Assembly: GCA_023382385.1 (NCBI GenBank)
Contig: JAHDVH010000001.1
Span: 1-64,000, forward strand
From: a bacterium
Lineage (GTDB): Bacteria; Electryoneota; RPQS01
Direction of reading: 5' to 3'
Length of the DNA stretch: 64,000 nucleotides
The position numbers were made by a program, and so were the translations under genes. How positions within the stretch are numbered: the first letter of the stretch is position 1; every line of letters starts with the position of its first letter. Below are positions 49,471-60,788 of the stretch, in pieces. The notes below the pieces were generated by a model. That model was not told where the DNA came from and did no database searches. It saw only the letters and a list, made by a program, of their open reading frames with translations.

Positions 49471-52400
49471 ATGAAACGCAGCGTTGCCATATTCCTGTTG
49501 TCCACAATTGCCGCAAGTCACTGCAGTCTTGCGGCTGGCAGGTCAGAGTCGAGTCCGCTCAGGTGGAGTCAGATCGGCCGATCGGAGTGGCTGATCGAAT
49601 TTACCTTGCCGGAATTTCGACTTGATAGCGTGGAGAGAGCAGGAGCACAATGGTCTACGATTACGACAACAGGACTGACCCGTCTTGCGGTTCCGGGTGA
49701 ACCTGCCCTGCCGATTTTTGCAGAGTGGATCCCAGCACGGATCGAAGTCAGCGATATTGAAATTGTTGAACAGACATCGAGTGAAATTGTTTGCGCACCA
49801 CCGCTTCCGGCTCCCGAGCCAATGGACCGCGCGCTGTCTCCCAATCTAACCTACGTGCCAAGTCCGGCGATCTACGAGCGTGAGTCGCAATACCCTGACG
49901 AAATGCTTACGGTCATCAATCACGGCTATCTGGGAGGGATAGAGGCATCACTTCTTAGCATTTCACCAGTAAGTTACAACTTTCTTACCAGCACGCTTAC
50001 CGTGACCGAGCGGCTAACCCTGCGCTTGAGCGTCCCAGCCGGACGCAGTCTCGACCAACTCAACGTGCAGAATCGTCGCGACTTTCAGTTCTGGCAGGAG
50101 TTCTGTCCGATCCCGCGATCTGAGACGATTCCGGAGGAGATTACGCAGCCTCGGCTTTGGATCGTCACGGACTCTCCCTTTGATTCTCAATTGGATGAGT
50201 GGCGAGACTTTAAGCAATCATGTGGAATCCCGTCGGAGGTTATACTCTTCAGTGAAGTCGCGACAGACGCGCAGACTCTGCGAAGCTATTTACTTCAACG
50301 GTATGAGGGAGCCGCGGAACCTGCAGAGTTTCTGCTCATCGTGGGTGACTACAACATTATCCCTGCCTTCTATGGAGTGCATTCGAGCCTAACCGACCAC
50401 CCGTATAGTATGCTGTCAGGCCAGGACTATCTGCCTGATGTCTCGGTCGGCAGAATTCCTTGCAATACGTCGTCACAATTGACGGGATGGTTGGCGCGCG
50501 CGCTTGCCTATGAACGCGATGGCGAAATCCTGTCATCCGGGACAGCTACAGTGTTTTCGAGTTCCGTTGCGCTCGACCCGCAGCACGGGCAGCAGGCCGG
50601 GGGAATTTTTGGAAGTGCTGGCCTCTCTGTGACTCAGTTGCAGCAGCCGCAAACGGGCGCACTGCCGCTACTGCTGAATGCTCTGAACACCAGTCCGCTT
50701 TGGACATTTTATATTGGACATGGGAGCGTGTCATCTTGGTCATCGGTTTCGCCGCACTTCACCACTCAAGGGATCCAGCAGATCGGTGATTCGCACGCAA
50801 GCATTGTTGTGTCGGTGGCCTGCGCGACGGCGGACTTTGACGAGCAGCAGTCGAGCATCGCCGAGCACTGGAGCCTGAATCAAGTTACAGGAGGAGCGCT
50901 ATGCTATGTTGGGGCCACGGAAAGCACTGCCTTCTTCTACAGTGACACAATCGGACTGGGGACTTTGCAAGCCGTTTTCAATCAGGGCATTGAGTACCTT
51001 GGTGCAGCATTAGACTACGGGAAGCTGCGTTGTGCAACGTCATTTCCACAAGCTGCAGGCGGTTTGACAGAAGAGACCATCCAGCAATTTGTTCTGCTGG
51101 GCGACCCATCGCTGCGTCCCTACACATCGCAGCCGCGCACCATCGCCGTGAACATGCCGGAACTACTGCCCATCGGATCTACTCACATCCCGATCAATGT
51201 CACACGAGACGGTTCACCACTGTCCGGAGCGGAGGTTATCTTAACTAGTGATGTGACGTTCCCGCGAGTTACCGAAACTGACGCTTCTGGTTTCGCTTTG
51301 GTCTCGCTGCCTTTCTCGACCTCCCACGAGTGGACGATTCGCATTCGCGGGCAAAACTCGATTCCCGTTAGACGTCAAGTTACTGTCGCTCCGATTGCGG
51401 GCCCGCTGATCCAGATTCTGGATGTTGAGCTGACAGAAACAAGGGGGGACCAGGACGGTCACGCAGATCGTGGCGAAAGCGGGGTACTGCGGATCATGTT
51501 GCGCAACGCAGGCACAATGACGGCAGGGAGCGGAGTGCTCCGCTTGCAGATATCGGGAACCGGGTTGGCTATCACTCCGCAGACACTACAAGTCCCCTCA
51601 ATGCCATCCCAAAGCGAAGATTGGTTGGATGCAACAGCAACTTACTCGATAGGTTCTTTAGTGCCGGATCGAAGCGTGGTCAGCATTCAGGCGTGGTTTG
51701 AGCGAGATGGGGAGTCACAGTTTGCAGGAAGCCGAACGATCGTGCTTCAGGCACCGGCCGTCGAGCTTGTCAGTCAAGCTTTAGTGGAAGTGGAGGGAGA
51801 CGGCGACAGGGAGCCGGAGGGCGGCGAGATGCTTGGTCTGGAACTGATAATCAGGAATCGCGGGGGAGAGTCACTGCGCGGCATAGCAGTAGATTGTTTT
51901 CCTTCACACGATTATCTTCATATCGAAGAAACGCGCTGGTCACGAGACTCGCTGATGGAGTCTGAAACAGACACGGTGACATTTTTGTTCCGGTGCGACT
52001 CGTTAACGCCGCGTGGATATCCTTTCGAGTACAACGCCACGTTGACCAGCTTGAACGGTGACACAACTTTATTCTGGGGCAGGCATCGCATCGGACAGGT
52101 GCCCGTCTTACTGTACGTTTTGGATAGCTATCCCCAGCAACTTCCGGGATTAATTGCTGCACTAAACGTACTGCGCATCGAGTACGAGACTTGCCAGCAA
52201 CTTCCACCCGATTTGAGCAAGTACAAATCGATATGGATCTTCTGCGGCGTGCATCCCAACGAACAGTCGCTCTCAAATCAAGCGGCGCAACGCCTCGCAA
52301 GCTATCTCGATGACGGTGGAAGCTGTTATTGGGAGGGTGGCGATGTTTGGGCCTTCGACAGTCCGACTGTGCTGCATCCCTATTTCGGAATAAATGGACT

Positions 52401-53766
52401 TTCCGACGGTGTGGGTGATGCCGGTCCGTTAAGCGGCGTTAGAGGTCGCTTCACGGAAGGCATGTCATTCACGTACTCAGGCGAGAATAGCTACATTGAT
52501 CGAATTGAACCCATAGGCTCCGCAATCGAAGTTCTGCGCAACAGCAGAGACAACGCGAATTACACAGTATGCGTTGCTAACTCAAGTGCAAACTATCGGA
52601 CGGTTGGGTGTTCTGTAGAATTGGGCGCATTGAATGATCTTGAAGCGCCGTCGACGCGTGTCCATTTGGTGCGAGAAATTCTGCTGTGGTTGGGCATTTC
52701 AGTTCTGCATGATATTCACCCTCCGGTCATCACTCACGTACCAGTAACGGAATGGCGCAACCCGCGCACGCCTATTCCAATTCTGGCCGATGTTCAGGAC
52801 GAAAGCGAAATCGACTTCGTGGCGTGTGACTATCGAGTGAATGGCGGCAGCCCAGTGAGTATCGTGCTCCAGAGGATTCAGGAGGGGTATTTCGTCGAGC
52901 TTCCCGCGCAGACCCATGGCACGAGAGTGAGATATCGACTGCGTGCAGCGGATCAGTCAGAACCGCAGAACACGGTCGTTACAGACGAGTATGAATTGTT
53001 GGTCAGCAATTGGTCGGATCGCGTTCGGTTCGTTGTTTCAGAATACGAAACTCTTCCAGCAATGCGAAGGCGCGGCTCAACCGGACTCATCACACTTGTT
53101 CCAAATGAAGAACAGAATACGTCGGTAGTCCTGATGAACAACCGTCGTGGCAACGTCTCGTCCTACGTGACAGAGTCCCTTGACCTGACGGCGTTTTCCA
53201 TGCCGGAGATTTCACTGTGCAGTCGTATCGCGGGGGAGAACTCGCGTGAGGCCGTAATTGCACGGATACTGGCGAGCACAGACGGCGGGCTGACTTTCCC
53301 GCATTTGATTTGGCGGCAAGGTCCGGTTAATGGATCAGAGCTTGAGAACATTCGAGAATCGAACCTCACAGCATTATCGGGCCAAGCAAACGTTGTTCTG
53401 AAGTTCCTGTACTATGGCGACCGCTTCTGGGAATTATCTCGGATTGAGTTCAAGGAAGCAGCCTTTGAAAGTTCTCCCGTCAGTCAACTTGTGGTTGTGC
53501 CGGGTGAGAACATCACGCTAATGTGGCAACCAGCGAAGTACGACTCTGTCGAGTACAAAGTGTATGCATCAAGTACTGCCGGTGGTCCCTATGCACTGAT
53601 AGCGACGACCGGAGATACAACATTTGAGGACAAGAACTGGCGTGATTTTGACCAGAGATTCTACCGGGTTGAGTCTGGGAAGAGGTCTTCGGAGACTGGC
53701 GGTTGTCTTCCCGCGCGCTTTTCCACTGCAGGAAAGGTCGCTCGGTCGTTTGAACGACGACGATAG
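49471..53766 (+). CDS. Secreted gingipain-like C25 cysteine peptidase
   Basis: A 1431-residue exported peptidase. MKRSVAIFLLSTIAASHCSLA is a signal peptide; ATG 49471 is chosen for it over 49450. The peptidase C25 domain (about 205-560) has the catalytic pair H417 in YIGHGS and C451 in SVACATADFD, and ends with the family-typical LLGDPSLRPY. Beta-sandwich and CARDB-like domains follow (DVELTETRGDQDGHADRGESG type repeats). The C-terminus is an FN3-like domain (ITLMWQPAKYDSVEYKVY) and not a YPNPFN-type sorting domain, so the secretion route is unclear. Confidence 0.88.
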   Translation: MKRSVAIFLLSTIAASHCSLAAGRSESSPLRWSQIGRSEWLIEFTLPEFRLDSVERAGAQWSTITTTGLTRLAVPGEPALPIFAEWIPARIEVSDIEIVEQTSSEIVCAPPLPAPEPMDRALSPNLTYVPSPAIYERESQYPDEMLTVINHGYLGGIEASLLSISPVSYNFLTSTLTVTERLTLRLSVPAGRSLDQLNVQNRRDFQFWQEFCPIPRSETIPEEITQPRLWIVTDSPFDSQLDEWRDFKQSCGIPSEVILFSEVATDAQTLRSYLLQRYEGAAEPAEFLLIVGDYNIIPAFYGVHSSLTDHPYSMLSGQDYLPDVSVGRIPCNTSSQLTGWLARALAYERDGEILSSGTATVFSSSVALDPQHGQQAGGIFGSAGLSVTQLQQPQTGALPLLLNALNTSPLWTFYIGHGSVSSWSSVSPHFTTQGIQQIGDSHASIVVSVACATADFDEQQSSIAEHWSLNQVTGGALCYVGATESTAFFYSDTIGLGTLQAVFNQGIEYLGAALDYGKLRCATSFPQAAGGLTEETIQQFVLLGDPSLRPYTSQPRTIAVNMPELLPIGSTHIPINVTRDGSPLSGAEVILTSDVTFPRVTETDASGFALVSLPFSTSHEWTIRIRGQNSIPVRRQVTVAPIAGPLIQILDVELTETRGDQDGHADRGESGVLRIMLRNAGTMTAGSGVLRLQISGTGLAITPQTLQVPSMPSQSEDWLDATATYSIGSLVPDRSVVSIQAWFERDGESQFAGSRTIVLQAPAVELVSQALVEVEGDGDREPEGGEMLGLELIIRNRGGESLRGIAVDCFPSHDYLHIEETRWSRDSLMESETDTVTFLFRCDSLTPRGYPFEYNATLTSLNGDTTLFWGRHRIGQVPVLLYVLDSYPQQLPGLIAALNVLRIEYETCQQLPPDLSKYKSIWIFCGVHPNEQSLSNQAAQRLASYLDDGGSCYWEGGDVWAFDSPTVLHPYFGINGLSDGVGDAGPLSGVRGRFTEGMSFTYSGENSYIDRIEPIGSAIEVLRNSRDNANYTVCVANSSANYRTVGCSVELGALNDLEAPSTRVHLVREILLWLGISVLHDIHPPVITHVPVTEWRNPRTPIPILADVQDESEIDFVACDYRVNGGSPVSIVLQRIQEGYFVELPAQTHGTRVRYRLRAADQSEPQNTVVTDEYELLVSNWSDRVRFVVSEYETLPAMRRRGSTGLITLVPNEEQNTSVVLMNNRRGNVSSYVTESLDLTAFSMPEISLCSRIAGENSREAVIARILASTDGGLTFPHLIWRQGPVNGSELENIRESNLTALSGQANVVLKFLYYGDRFWELSRIEFKEAAFESSPVSQLVVVPGENITLMWQPAKYDSVEYKVYASSTAGGPYALIATTGDTTFEDKNWRDFDQRFYRVESGKRSSETGGCLPARFSTAGKVARSFERRR

Positions 53767-53787
53767 AGCAGAACAGAATTCGCGATG

Positions 53788-53809
53788 CAGAGGCCCCTCG
53801 GGGCCTCTG
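53788..53809. terminator. Hairpin after the C25 peptidase gene
   Basis: CAGAGGCCCC/GGGGCCTCTG, a perfect 10-bp stem with a 2-nt loop, is followed by TGCGTTTG with only a short T-run. Confidence 0.7.
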
Positions 53810-53886
53810 TGCGTTTGTCACCAACAGAAGCTCCTTGAATTTCTTCTGTAAGAGTCGTAGATTTTGCTTAATATTGCTTTGATTCA

Positions 53887-55851
53887 ATGATTTATAAAGT
53901 ATTTATAATTCTTATCTTAGCCATCACAGCGGGTGCTGAAGAGTGGCATGACCGCTTTGTAGACCCTGATCTAAGTCGAGACTTACTCCGACGCAACTGT
54001 AGATTGCCTCGGTTCCGTGCGCTGGATGATTCGCTGCACTTCTATGACGTACAGAAGATTTGGTCGGAACTATCTGTCAATTTGGACAGCAGCAAAATTG
54101 AGGGCTCAGCACGGATCGCGTTGACTTCGACTGCGAATGGACTGAGCACGATTGATCTTCGATTAGTTGAAAGTCTTGCGATAGATTCGATTGTGAGCTC
54201 GACACACAAGGTGACGTCGTTCACACGCGTAGGGACAGATTCGCTCCAGATTTTCCTCATGCCTGCACTAAGTGTTGGTGATACAGCTGATGTGACAATC
54301 TACTATCGCGGCAGACCGTCAATCATCGATGCTTGGGGTGGGATGCGATTCGCTCAGACGAACAGTTGGCGACCTCAAATCTGCTACACGCTTGGCGACG
54401 GACTCGATTTGGAGCCTCCACCAGCGAACTATGCCTGGCTTCCCAGCTATGCGGATCTCAATGACAAAGTCCAATGGGAAATCTTGTTGAGAGTTCCGGA
54501 AGACAAAGTTGGAGTGAGCGCCGGAGCTCGGCTCGACACGATGCATCATGGTGACGGAACAGTGACTTGGCACTATCGCCTTGACCAACCTGTATCAACT
54601 TATCTGCTTTTTATCTCGGTATCTGACTACCTCATTATGACTCAGCGAGAGAGCGGTCCTGTAATAGAGAATTTTGTCTATCCGCTTCGCTGGGATCAGG
54701 CCCAAGTGCACTTTGAACCCGTTCCGCAGTGCGTCGACGCATTTTCGAGTGCCTTTGGGCCATATGTGTTTGACAGATTCGGATACAACATGACCAGAAA
54801 TGGGGACATGGAACACGCCACATGTGTTTCGCACTACGATGCCGCCGTCGTAAACGGGCGAAACTATGATTGGCTTCTCTTTCACGAATTGGCGCACCAG
54901 TGGTGGGGTAACTGGGTGACGATTGCCGATTGGCGCGACTTATGGCTGAACGAGGGGTTCGCAACTTATTGCGAAGCGCTCGGAATGGAATGGGTGCGCG
55001 GCGAGAATGACTTCAGAAGTTACGTTCGCAATGACTTGCAGCCCGCAGCTCGCAACGCAGGTTCAGGTTCCACAATATACGACCCGAGCTACTATTGGGG
55101 GAGCATTGTGTATGAAAAAGGTGCCTGTGTCCTGCACATGTTGCGTTGGGTCATGGGAGACACACTGTTTTTCACGGCCCTGCGGGCCTATGGGCAGCAG
55201 TTTGCGTTTGCGAATGCCACGACAGCGGACTTTCAAGCGATTTGCGAAGCACACCATGACTCGACACTGCAGTGGTTTTTCGATGAATGGGTGTTTGAAG
55301 GAACTGGGTATCCGCAGTACAGAGTGAGTCTTTGGGGTGATAACAGTCCTTTCGGTCATCACTTGCACATTGTTGATGAAAGCGCCTTTCAATTCTCAAT
55401 GCCCATGGAAGTCGCCTATTACCGTCAGGGCACATTGCTTTATATGGACACCATAGATGTTGATGGGGAACTCTTGATCGAAGCGTTGCCGGGGCTCCCC
55501 GATTCTGTGGTCTTAGATCCCAATGGCTGGCTGTTGAAGACTGTTCAATACGGCATCAATCTGCCATCCAGTTCACCTGATCAATCGCCGATCGATTTCA
55601 CATTGACGTCAGCATACCCCAATCCCTTCAATCCGACGATCACCGTATCGTTTGAATCTCCCATCGTCCAACCTATCGGAATGCGAGCCTTCAACATTGG
55701 TGGACAATTAGTCTACGCGCATGACGGCGTTGCGGTTCCAGGAACAAATCAAGTTTTGTGGAACGCGTCGGCGCAATCATCGGGCATCTACTTGATCAAA
55801 CTCTTTACAAGCACAGAATCACAAACGGTCAAAGCCGTGTTGTTAAGATAG
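53887..55851 (+). CDS. Secreted M1 aminopeptidase with C-terminal sorting domain
   Basis: A 654-residue zinc aminopeptidase. It begins with a signal peptide ([17 protein letters not shown]). The M1 core has GDMEH, a variant of the exopeptidase motif GAMEN, and HELAHQWWG with H333, E334, H337 and the third ligand E356 in NEGFA. The last 80 or so residues form a FlgD/type A sorting-like domain ([24 protein letters not shown]) typical of FCB secreted proteins. It would process extracellular peptides. Interestingly the C25 gene just upstream could supply such peptides. Confidence 0.9.
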   Translation: MIYKVFIILILAITAGAEEWHDRFVDPDLSRDLLRRNCRLPRFRALDDSLHFYDVQKIWSELSVNLDSSKIEGSARIALTSTANGLSTIDLRLVESLAIDSIVSSTHKVTSFTRVGTDSLQIFLMPALSVGDTADVTIYYRGRPSIIDAWGGMRFAQTNSWRPQICYTLGDGLDLEPPPANYAWLPSYADLNDKVQWEILLRVPEDKVGVSAGARLDTMHHGDGTVTWHYRLDQPVSTYLLFISVSDYLIMTQRESGPVIENFVYPLRWDQAQVHFEPVPQCVDAFSSAFGPYVFDRFGYNMTRNGDMEHATCVSHYDAAVVNGRNYDWLLFHELAHQWWGNWVTIADWRDLWLNEGFATYCEALGMEWVRGENDFRSYVRNDLQPAARNAGSGSTIYDPSYYWGSIVYEKGACVLHMLRWVMGDTLFFTALRAYGQQFAFANATTADFQAICEAHHDSTLQWFFDEWVFEGTGYPQYRVSLWGDNSPFGHHLHIVDESAFQFSMPMEVAYYRQGTLLYMDTIDVDGELLIEALPGLPDSVVLDPNGWLLKTVQYGINLPSSSPDQSPIDFTLTSAYPNPFNPTITVSFESPIVQPIGMRAFNIGGQLVYAHDGVAVPGTNQVLWNASAQSSGIYLIKLFTSTESQTVKAVLLR

Positions 55852-55866
55852 TCCATTTGTTATTGC

Positions 55867-55885
55867 GGGACGGCTCATCCGTCCC
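55867..55885 (+). terminator. Hairpin between the M1 peptidase and ppdK
   Basis: GGGACGG/CCGTCCC forms a perfect 7-bp stem with a 5-nt loop, followed by AACTTGTTTT. It is placed 30 bp before the next start codon. Confidence 0.6.
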
Positions 55886-55915
55886 AACTTGTTTTCACAC
55901 CTGGAGAAGCACCCC

Positions 55916-58690
55916 TTGAGTAAGTATGTTTACACGTTCGGAAACGGTCAGGCAGAAGGCCGCGCTGACATGAAGAATCTGCTTGGTGGCAAAGGCGCAA
56001 ACCTTGCGGAAATGAACCACCTTGGTCTTCCAGTTCCCCCAGGATACACAATATCTACAGAAGTTTGCACGTATTACTATGCCAATGGTCGTAGCTATCC
56101 GTCCGAACTCAAAGCACAGGTTGCGGATGGTATAAAGTACATCGAGCAGTTGACCGGTACCAAGTTTGGCGACGTGAAGAATCCATTGCTAGTCTCGGTG
56201 AGAAGCGGCGCAAGAGCGTCAATGCCCGGCATGATGGATACAATCCTGAACCTGGGATTGAATGACAAGACAGTGGAAGGATTGATTGCTCGTTCCGGAG
56301 ACGCACGATTCGCATACGATTCCTATCGGCGCTTTGTCGCGATGTATGGAGACGTTGTGCTTGATTTGAAGCCGCAGACAAAGGAGGAGCACGACCCGTT
56401 TGAAGATCTACTTGAAGCCAAGAAGAAGAATGCCGGTGTCAAGTACGATTCCGAGCTCAATGCTGATCAACTGAAAGAACTGGTCGCTGAGTTCAAGGAT
56501 ATTATTCGTAAACGTAAGGGAGTTGACTTTCCCGAAGACCCGCAGGACCAGTTGTGGGGTGCCATAGGTGCAGTATTCAATTCATGGATGAACGAGCGGG
56601 CGATAGTTTATCGGCGATTGAATAAGATTCCGGAAAGCTGGGGAACGGCGGTCAATGTACAGGCAATGGTGTTCGGAAATCTGGGGAATGACTGCGCGAC
56701 GGGTGTTGCGTTCACAAGGGACCCGGCTACAGGTGAGAAGGTGTTTTACGGAGAGTTTCTGGTGAACGCTCAGGGTGAAGACGTCGTCGCGGGGACTCGG
56801 ACACCGCAGCAAGTTGCATTGAAGGCATCTCAGGTGTGGGCGACAAATCATAATATCTCCGAATCCGACCGTAAAGTGAAGTATCCGTCGCTCGAGGAAG
56901 CGATGCCTGATGCCTACAAGCAACTGTTGGCGATTTCCGACTCGCTCGAAAAACACTTTAAGGATATGAACGATATCGAGTTCACCATTCAGGATCGCAA
57001 GCTATGGATGCTTCAGTGCCGAGCCGGCAAGCGCACAGGCATGGCTGCCGTTCGTATTGCAGTGGAAATGGTTGAGGAAGGACTGTTGTCGCCTGAAGAA
57101 GCTGTTCTTAGAGTGGATCCGAATGCGCTGAACCAATTGCTGCGTCCGGTGTTTGACGCAGAGAAGCTAAAGAGTGTTGCACCGATTGCGCGCGGACTCA
57201 ATGCCGGACCGGGTGCGGCTGCCGGACGAGTTGTCTTTCATGCGAGTGACGCAGAGTCGTGGGCGGCAAAAGGGGAGAAGGTTATCCTTGCACGAATTGA
57301 AACTAGTCCTGAAGATATTCGTGGAATGGATGCGGCACAAGGAATCCTGACGCAGCGCGGTGGAATGACTTCGCACGCCGCGCTCGTCGCGCGCCAAATG
57401 GGCAAAGTCTGCGTTGCGGGGTGTGAGTCCATCCATATTGACTATACAAAAGGTCAATTCACAGTTGGAAGCAGTATTGTAAAGGAAGGTGACTGGATTT
57501 CTCTGAACGGCACGACAGGCGAGATCTATACCGGTGCAATAGCAACCAAGCCGTCTGAAGTTATTCAAGTCCTGCTTGACAAATCACTGGATCCCAAGGA
57601 CGCTCCGACTTACCAGCTCTATGCAAAGCTGATGTCTTGGGCGGACAAGTTCCGGAGAATGCGGGTCAGGACCAACGCCGATCAACCCGATCAGTGCTTG
57701 AATGCGCTTGCCTTTGGGGCAGAAGGTATTGGATTGACGCGAACGGAGCACATGTTCTTCGAAGGTGACCGCATCGATGCAGTTCGTCAGATGATCCTTG
57801 CTCCTGATCTGGAAGGCCGGAAGAAAGCTTTAGCAATCTTGGAGCCGTATCAGCGTGAAGACTTCATAGGAATCTTTCGTGCAATGAACGGACTTCCTGT
57901 CACCATTCGTCTTCTCGACCCGCCGCTGCATGAATTCCTTCCCCATGGAGAAGCGGCCATAGCGGACTTGGCAAAGAAGATGGGTGTCAGTGCGAAAAAG
58001 ATATCTGACAAGATAGAGCAGTTGCATGAGATGAATCCGATGCTGGGTCATCGCGGTTGCCGTCTCGGAATCTTGTATCCAGAAATTACCGAGATGCAAG
58101 CGCGAGCAATTTTTACTGCGGCCTGCGCCGTCAAGAAAGAAGGAGTGGATGTTCACCCTGAAGTCATGGTGCCCTTGGTCATGACTCCGGGAGAACTTAA
58201 GGCACAAGCAGAGGTTATCAATCATGCCGCAGAAGAAGTTTTCAGATCTGCAGGTGTAAAGGTGGATTATCTTGTAGGCACGATGATTGAACTACCTCGC
58301 GCCGCACTGGTTGCTGATCAAATCGCTGAAGTCGCGGAGTTCTTCAGCTTTGGCACAAACGATCTCACGCAAACATGTATGGGACTATCGCGCGATGATT
58401 CAGGACGTTTCCTGCCTTACTATGTGCAGTCACAATTGCTGCAGGCAGATCCTTTTGAAGCACTCGATCAAACCGGTGTGGGGCAGTTGGTTGAAATGGG
58501 GACTTCTCGCGGGCGGCAGACGAAGCCAAAGCTGAAGGTTGGAATCTGCGGAGAGCACGGTGGTGAACCCTCCTCCGTAATCTTCTTCGACGGTGCGGGA
58601 TTAGACTACGTGTCCTGCAGCCCATTTCGCGTACCGATCGCGCGGCTTGCGGCAGCACAAGCGACTCTTCAGCATCGCAAGGGACAGTAG
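55916..58690 (+). CDS. ppdK: Pyruvate, phosphate dikinase
   Basis: A 924-residue enzyme interconverting pyruvate, ATP and phosphate with phosphoenolpyruvate, AMP and diphosphate. The ATP-grasp N-terminal part begins [14 protein letters not shown]; the swivelling domain holds the phosphorylated His H487 in [16 protein letters not shown]; the C-terminal PEP-binding TIM barrel has [11 protein letters not shown] and [14 protein letters not shown] 55916 gives the typical start SKYVYTFG and follows GGAG, so it is preferred over 55889. It serves gluconeogenesis or diphosphate-linked glycolysis. Confidence 0.95.
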   Translation: MSKYVYTFGNGQAEGRADMKNLLGGKGANLAEMNHLGLPVPPGYTISTEVCTYYYANGRSYPSELKAQVADGIKYIEQLTGTKFGDVKNPLLVSVRSGARASMPGMMDTILNLGLNDKTVEGLIARSGDARFAYDSYRRFVAMYGDVVLDLKPQTKEEHDPFEDLLEAKKKNAGVKYDSELNADQLKELVAEFKDIIRKRKGVDFPEDPQDQLWGAIGAVFNSWMNERAIVYRRLNKIPESWGTAVNVQAMVFGNLGNDCATGVAFTRDPATGEKVFYGEFLVNAQGEDVVAGTRTPQQVALKASQVWATNHNISESDRKVKYPSLEEAMPDAYKQLLAISDSLEKHFKDMNDIEFTIQDRKLWMLQCRAGKRTGMAAVRIAVEMVEEGLLSPEEAVLRVDPNALNQLLRPVFDAEKLKSVAPIARGLNAGPGAAAGRVVFHASDAESWAAKGEKVILARIETSPEDIRGMDAAQGILTQRGGMTSHAALVARQMGKVCVAGCESIHIDYTKGQFTVGSSIVKEGDWISLNGTTGEIYTGAIATKPSEVIQVLLDKSLDPKDAPTYQLYAKLMSWADKFRRMRVRTNADQPDQCLNALAFGAEGIGLTRTEHMFFEGDRIDAVRQMILAPDLEGRKKALAILEPYQREDFIGIFRAMNGLPVTIRLLDPPLHEFLPHGEAAIADLAKKMGVSAKKISDKIEQLHEMNPMLGHRGCRLGILYPEITEMQARAIFTAACAVKKEGVDVHPEVMVPLVMTPGELKAQAEVINHAAEEVFRSAGVKVDYLVGTMIELPRAALVADQIAEVAEFFSFGTNDLTQTCMGLSRDDSGRFLPYYVQSQLLQADPFEALDQTGVGQLVEMGTSRGRQTKPKLKVGICGEHGGEPSSVIFFDGAGLDYVSCSPFRVPIARLAAAQATLQHRKGQ

Positions 58691-58701
58691 TAACCGCTCG
58701 A

Positions 58702-59328
58702 ATGCTTAGCGACGATTTTTGGACCATAGCGGGGCCCGGCATGGCGCAATTGCGAGTGCTGGGCTCCCGTTTTTCGGCCACGGCATTTCCGATTGACACC
58801 GAAGATGAGCTGCATGCAACGCTTGAAAATGCTATGCGAGAACATTACGATGCAACTCATCATTGTTGGGCAATGCGGATTCGAATGGATCAGGAGATTC
58901 TTCAGCGATCAAGTGATGCCGGCGAACCAAAAGGGACGGCGGGCAAACCAATTCTCAACGAAATTGTTAACAGCAAGCTGGAGAACTGCGCAATTATCGT
59001 TACACGCTGGTTCGGCGGGACGAAACTTGGAACCGGCGGATTGGCACGTGCGTACGGGGAAACCGCGGCTCGAGCGATTCATGATGCCACACGCGTGCTT
59101 CGAAGGACGGGGGTCGTTGTCTCGATTGCTACGCCCTATGAGCTTCAATCACAAGTCTATCACATCGCGGGACGATACGGAGCAGCGGTTGAACAAGCCG
59201 CATCAGAGCAAAGTGTACGCATGCGGGTGAAGCTCCGCCGCAGTCAGATTGAGCAATTTGCCGCTGACCTTCTCGAAGAGAGCGCGGGACGATTGCTGGT
59301 TGAGGAAGAGGGAATATGGATATCCTGA
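58702..59328 (+). CDS. YigZ/IMPACT family protein
   Basis: A 208-residue member of the UPF0029/IMPACT family. The N-terminal domain has the characteristic SRFSATAFPIDTEDEL, DATHHCWAMRI, SDAGEPKGTAGKPIL and ARVITRWFGGTKLGTGGLARAYG-type sequence (here VTRWFGGTKLGTGGLARAYG). The C-terminal ferredoxin-like domain follows. The biochemical role in bacteria is unresolved. It overlaps the next gene by 13 bp. Confidence 0.9.
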   Translation: MLSDDFWTIAGPGMAQLRVLGSRFSATAFPIDTEDELHATLENAMREHYDATHHCWAMRIRMDQEILQRSSDAGEPKGTAGKPILNEIVNSKLENCAIIVTRWFGGTKLGTGGLARAYGETAARAIHDATRVLRRTGVVVSIATPYELQSQVYHIAGRYGAAVEQAASEQSVRMRVKLRRSQIEQFAADLLEESAGRLLVEEEGIWIS

Positions 59329-60563
59329 TTCTGGCTTTATTCGCGTTGGCGATGAGCAGTTACTTTTCGGCGCTTGAGATTTCATATACGACTTTTGATG
59401 CGATTATCGTTGGCGGCTGGAAGAAGTCAGGCAGATTCGGCAGTCGCATCGTGGAGTTCTTTGTCAACGTGCCGGAGCGGTTTCTCTTCACAACCCTTGT
59501 CGGCAACAATCTGGCGAACGTCGCGTATTCCTCGCTTATAGTAATCTGGGCGGAGCAGAATGGGATTTCGCAAGGCATGATCCTAATCGTATCACCCTTT
59601 GCGGTTATCATATTTGGCGAAGTCATCCCGAAAACGCTTGGGCTTGCGTTCGCAAACCTCATCGTTCGTTTTTCTTCGGCGTCACTGTATGTATTTTACT
59701 TCGCGTTTCTACCTTTCAGGTCTCTCATTGCTCCGCTTGAAAGAATTCTGAGACGTGGAGCAGCTAGCAGCGAGAGGGCTGCCCACGCGTACGACGTGTT
59801 ATTCCGCCGGGAAATTGATGCAGTGTTAAGCCGTGCGAGCCGCGAGGGTACCGTAACACCCAAAGAATCCGAGATACTCGAAAGGTACCTTCACGCACGT
59901 GAAGTCCGAGCACGTGACATTATGACTCCAAGACCACTTCTGGTGGCGCTGCCGCAAACGGCAACGATTGCTGAAATCGTGGAGGCACTGAGTGATAGTA
60001 GGCATAGCGTCATACCGATTTATGACCAATCGATCGATGACATTGTGGGCGTCGTTCACTCACGCGACCTGCTCACACCTCGCACCAGCACCTCTGAAGT
60101 TATAAGACCTGCGGTTTTTGTGCCTGAATCGAAGTTACTGACGGAGCTGCTGGAACAATTCAAGCGCGAACGCACGCCTGCCGCCATTGTCGTGGATGAG
60201 CATGGAGGTACGGACGGGATCATCACACGTAAGGATATTTTCCGTGAACTTGTTGGTCCGCTGAGCGAAACCGACGCAGTACGAGCACAGACGATTAAGC
60301 GTGTGGCGCGCGGTCGATATCTGGTGTCCGCGCTTGCAGACCTCTCGGACATAGCAGAAGTCACAGGATGGCGCCCGCCGGATGGGGACTATGCCACGCT
60401 TTCAGGTCTCCTCTCTGAGTATCTCGGGCACATTGGGCATCCTGGTGAAGAGCTTGTAATTGATGATGTTACGATTCGGATCTTGAGATCGACAGACCGT
60501 AGAGTCGAGAGTTGCCTCTTGAAACTCGATGATCTCGATGCGAAGTCTGGCGGAAAAGTGTAG
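59316..60563 (+). CDS. CNNM/CorC-HlyC-type membrane protein with CBS pair
   Basis: A 415-residue protein. The N-terminal DUF21/CNNM membrane domain (1-140) has several helices (LILALFALAMSSYFSALE, TTLVGNNLANVAYSSLIVIW, FGEVIPKTLG). Two CBS domains follow (ARDIMTPRPLLVALP, IYDQSIDDIVGVVHSRDLL, IVVDEHGGTDGIIT), and a C-terminal CorC_HlyC domain ends the protein (VSALADLSDIAEVTGW). Relatives take part in Mg2+ or Na+ transport; the older name hemolysin is misleading. Confidence 0.9.
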   Translation: MDILILALFALAMSSYFSALEISYTTFDAIIVGGWKKSGRFGSRIVEFFVNVPERFLFTTLVGNNLANVAYSSLIVIWAEQNGISQGMILIVSPFAVIIFGEVIPKTLGLAFANLIVRFSSASLYVFYFAFLPFRSLIAPLERILRRGAASSERAAHAYDVLFRREIDAVLSRASREGTVTPKESEILERYLHAREVRARDIMTPRPLLVALPQTATIAEIVEALSDSRHSVIPIYDQSIDDIVGVVHSRDLLTPRTSTSEVIRPAVFVPESKLLTELLEQFKRERTPAAIVVDEHGGTDGIITRKDIFRELVGPLSETDAVRAQTIKRVARGRYLVSALADLSDIAEVTGWRPPDGDYATLSGLLSEYLGHIGHPGEELVIDDVTIRILRSTDRRVESCLLKLDDLDAKSGGKV

Positions 60564-60566
60564 TGC

Positions 60567-60594
60567 TTGACATTGGCAGCCAAATCCCTATATT
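60567..60594 (+). promoter_or_regulatory. Promoter of the initiator tRNA gene
   Basis: TTGACA (60567-60572) and TATATT (60589-60594) are separated by 16 bp, ending 10 bp before the tRNA 5' end, as for a strong stable-RNA promoter. Confidence 0.85.
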
Positions 60595-60604
60595 AATGGT
60601 TCCT

Positions 60605-60678
<74 letters not shown>

Positions 60679-60684
60679 CAAAAC

Positions 60685-60714
60685 GAACAGCCGCAGCGTA
60701 GTCTGCGGCTGTTC
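60685..60714 (+). terminator. Hairpin after the initiator tRNA
   Basis: A perfect 12-bp stem GAACAGCCGCAG/CTGCGGCTGTTC with a 6-nt loop. No T-run follows. Confidence 0.7.
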
Positions 60715-60727
60715 ACGTAAACAGTAA

Positions 60728-60766
60728 TGGAAACGGCGCGTACTTGTCAGGTATGCGCCGTTTCCA
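60728..60766. terminator. Hairpin at the 3' end of the leftward secreted-protein gene
   Basis: TGGAAACGGCGC (60728-60739) pairs perfectly with GCGCCGTTTCCA (60755-60766) across a 15-nt loop, 22 bp beyond the stop of the leftward gene. It may serve both strands. Confidence 0.7.
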
Positions 60767-60788
60767 TTTAGGTTCAGCATCCAAGAGA

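Noticed and set aside
55889-55915. Upstream TTG start for pyruvate phosphate dikinase
   Set aside because: TTG 55916 gives the family-typical start SKYVYTFG and has GGAG at suitable spacing; the upstream codons look like leader.
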